The notes under the pieces are model-generated. The model ran no database searches. It had not been told where the DNA came from and saw only the letters and a list, made by a program, of their open reading frames with translations. This document shows positions 6,371 to 7,091 of a stretch of 7,091 nt of DNA, piece after piece. Made by a program: the position numbers and the translations under genes. Location: contig JAGTUY010000479.1 in assembly GCA_018224455.1 (NCBI GenBank), positions 1 through 7,091 of the forward strand. Reading direction: 5' to 3'. Each line of letters begins with the position of its first letter. Within the stretch, counting starts at the first letter, position 1. This DNA comes from Desulfosarcina sp. GTDB lineage: Bacteria; Desulfobacterota; Desulfobacteria; Desulfobacterales; Desulfosarcinaceae.

Positions 6371-7036
6371 TCAGATAAAACCGGACTTGGCCAGCATGGC
6401 CATATCGACGCCACCATCGGATTTGTCGGCCTCGCGGTCTGCCGGTCCATGGTTCATAACAAAGCGCTCAACATACTTTCCGATCATATCGGTTTCGATG
6501 TTGACCGCGTCTCCTTCCTTTTTGAAGCCGATGGTGGATAGGCCGGCCGTGTAGGGAATGATGCTTACCGCGAACGTGGTGCTGTCGCAGCGGTTGATCG
6601 TCAGGCTGGTGCCGTCCACGGCCACGGACCCTTTTTCGATCATGTATCGGGAAAGGGATGGCCCCACACCGAAGGTGATGATGATGGCGTTGGCCAGCGT
6701 TTTCCTTTCGCGCAGGGTGCCCATGCCGTCAATGTGACCTGAAACCAGGTGGCCATCCAGGCGGTCCGACAGCCGCAGCGCCCGTTCCAGATTGACCCGT
6801 TCACCGAGCTTGATCCTGCCCAATACGCTTCGCTTCAAGGTCTCGGGCGAAACGTCAACGCTAAACCTTCTCGCCTGGAGGCTCACAGCGGTCAGGCAGG
6901 CGCCGTTTACGGCAATGCTGTCTCCGATGCGGGTTCCTTTAAGATCGAAATCCGCAAGGATTGTCATCCGGCTTCCCTGACCAGACGGGTGGATGGCGGA
7001 AATGGTGCCTAAACCTTCGATGATTCCTGTGAACAT
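6371..7036 (-). CDS. ribE: Riboflavin synthase, alpha subunit
   Basis: Dismutates two molecules of 6,7-dimethyl-8-ribityllumazine into riboflavin and the pyrimidine precursor, the last step of the pathway; known members are cytoplasmic trimers. The 221-residue protein shows the two tandem lumazine-binding barrels. The first has MFTGIIE at the N-terminus, IAVNGACLT (41-49), VDVSPETL (60-67) and HLVSGHIDG (96-104), including S40, C47, H96 and H101 at the family's active-site positions. The second has GSVAVDGTSLTIN (136-148), SIIPYTAGLSTIG (158-170) and VNIETDMIGKYVER (178-191). The C-terminal 26 residues are a short variable tail. MFTGI fixes the ATG at 7036. No clear Shine-Dalgarno precedes it, unlike the following rib genes. 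Some genomes name this gene ribC. Confidence 0.98.
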   Translation of the reverse strand: MFTGIIEGLGTISAIHPSGQGSRMTILADFDLKGTRIGDSIAVNGACLTAVSLQARRFSVDVSPETLKRSVLGRIKLGERVNLERALRLSDRLDGHLVSGHIDGMGTLRERKTLANAIIITFGVGPSLSRYMIEKGSVAVDGTSLTINRCDSTTFAVSIIPYTAGLSTIGFKKEGDAVNIETDMIGKYVERFVMNHGPADREADKSDGGVDMAMLAKSGFI

Positions 7037-7043
7037 GTCCGTA

Positions 7044-7071
7044 AAAATAATGTGTAAACGGTTGTTGTCAA
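7044..7071 (-). promoter_or_regulatory. Possible sigma-70-type promoter before ribE
   Basis: On the minus strand a perfect TTGACA (7071-7066) is followed after 16 bases by TATTTT (7049-7044), which matches four of six -10 positions. A start about seven bases further on would fall at or beside the ribE ATG, giving a leaderless or nearly leaderless mRNA, consistent with the missing Shine-Dalgarno. Equally, this AT-rich stretch could be the gap after an upstream gene: one frame entering from the right edge closes with TGA at 7070-7068. Only 55 bases are visible, so the call is tentative. Confidence 0.3.
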
Positions 7072-7091
7072 TGAATAGAAGAGGGTTTCAG

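Noticed and set aside
5511..6554. Plus-strand open frame of 347 codons opposite ribBA and ribE
   Set aside because: It lies opposite two conserved enzymes, crosses their junction and shows no recognisable domain; it is a shadow of codon bias.

Overview
The window is one compact run of eight genes, all read on the minus strand, so the biological order is right to left. The moderately GC-rich sequence, fused RibBA, RibH followed by NusB, short bacterial IspG and an archaeal/eukaryotic-type prolyl-tRNA synthetase suggest a Gram-negative bacterium, most plausibly Desulfobacterota (old Deltaproteobacteria). That placement is inferred from gene content and remembered family sequences, not from a search.

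Region 1 (about 7091 down to 4620) is riboflavin synthesis: riboflavin synthase alpha chain (ribE), the bifunctional DHBP synthase/GTP cyclohydrolase II (ribBA) and lumazine synthase (ribH). RibD, the deaminase/reductase needed to complete the pathway, is not in the window and may lie just beyond the right edge. Region 2 (4617 to 3539) holds nusB, for transcription antitermination, and a small metallo-beta-lactamase-fold hydrolase that appears to start at TTG. Region 3 (3529 to 797) holds ispG, the iron-sulfur enzyme near the end of the MEP isoprenoid pathway, and proS. Region 4 (797 to the left edge) is the first 265 codons of a bifunctional RelA/SpoT-type (p)ppGpp synthetase/hydrolase, cut by the window edge.

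Gene junctions within the window range from a 1-base overlap (proS/rel) to 32 bp (ribE/ribBA). There is no internal space for a conventional promoter or terminator, so a single polycistronic unit with translational coupling is likely. No intergenic stretch reaches 300 bases. There are no tRNAs, rRNAs, mobile elements or CRISPR arrays.

This is core housekeeping sequence and I see no new multi-gene system. The points worth a second look are: a heptanucleotide repeat that appears to encode a 44-residue extra tail on IspG and could form alternative hairpins before proS; a His-to-Gln change at a Mg2+-ligand position in the RibB half of RibBA; a TTG start with an ideal Shine-Dalgarno for the hydrolase; the archaeal-type ProRS; and the TAATG junction joining proS to rel.
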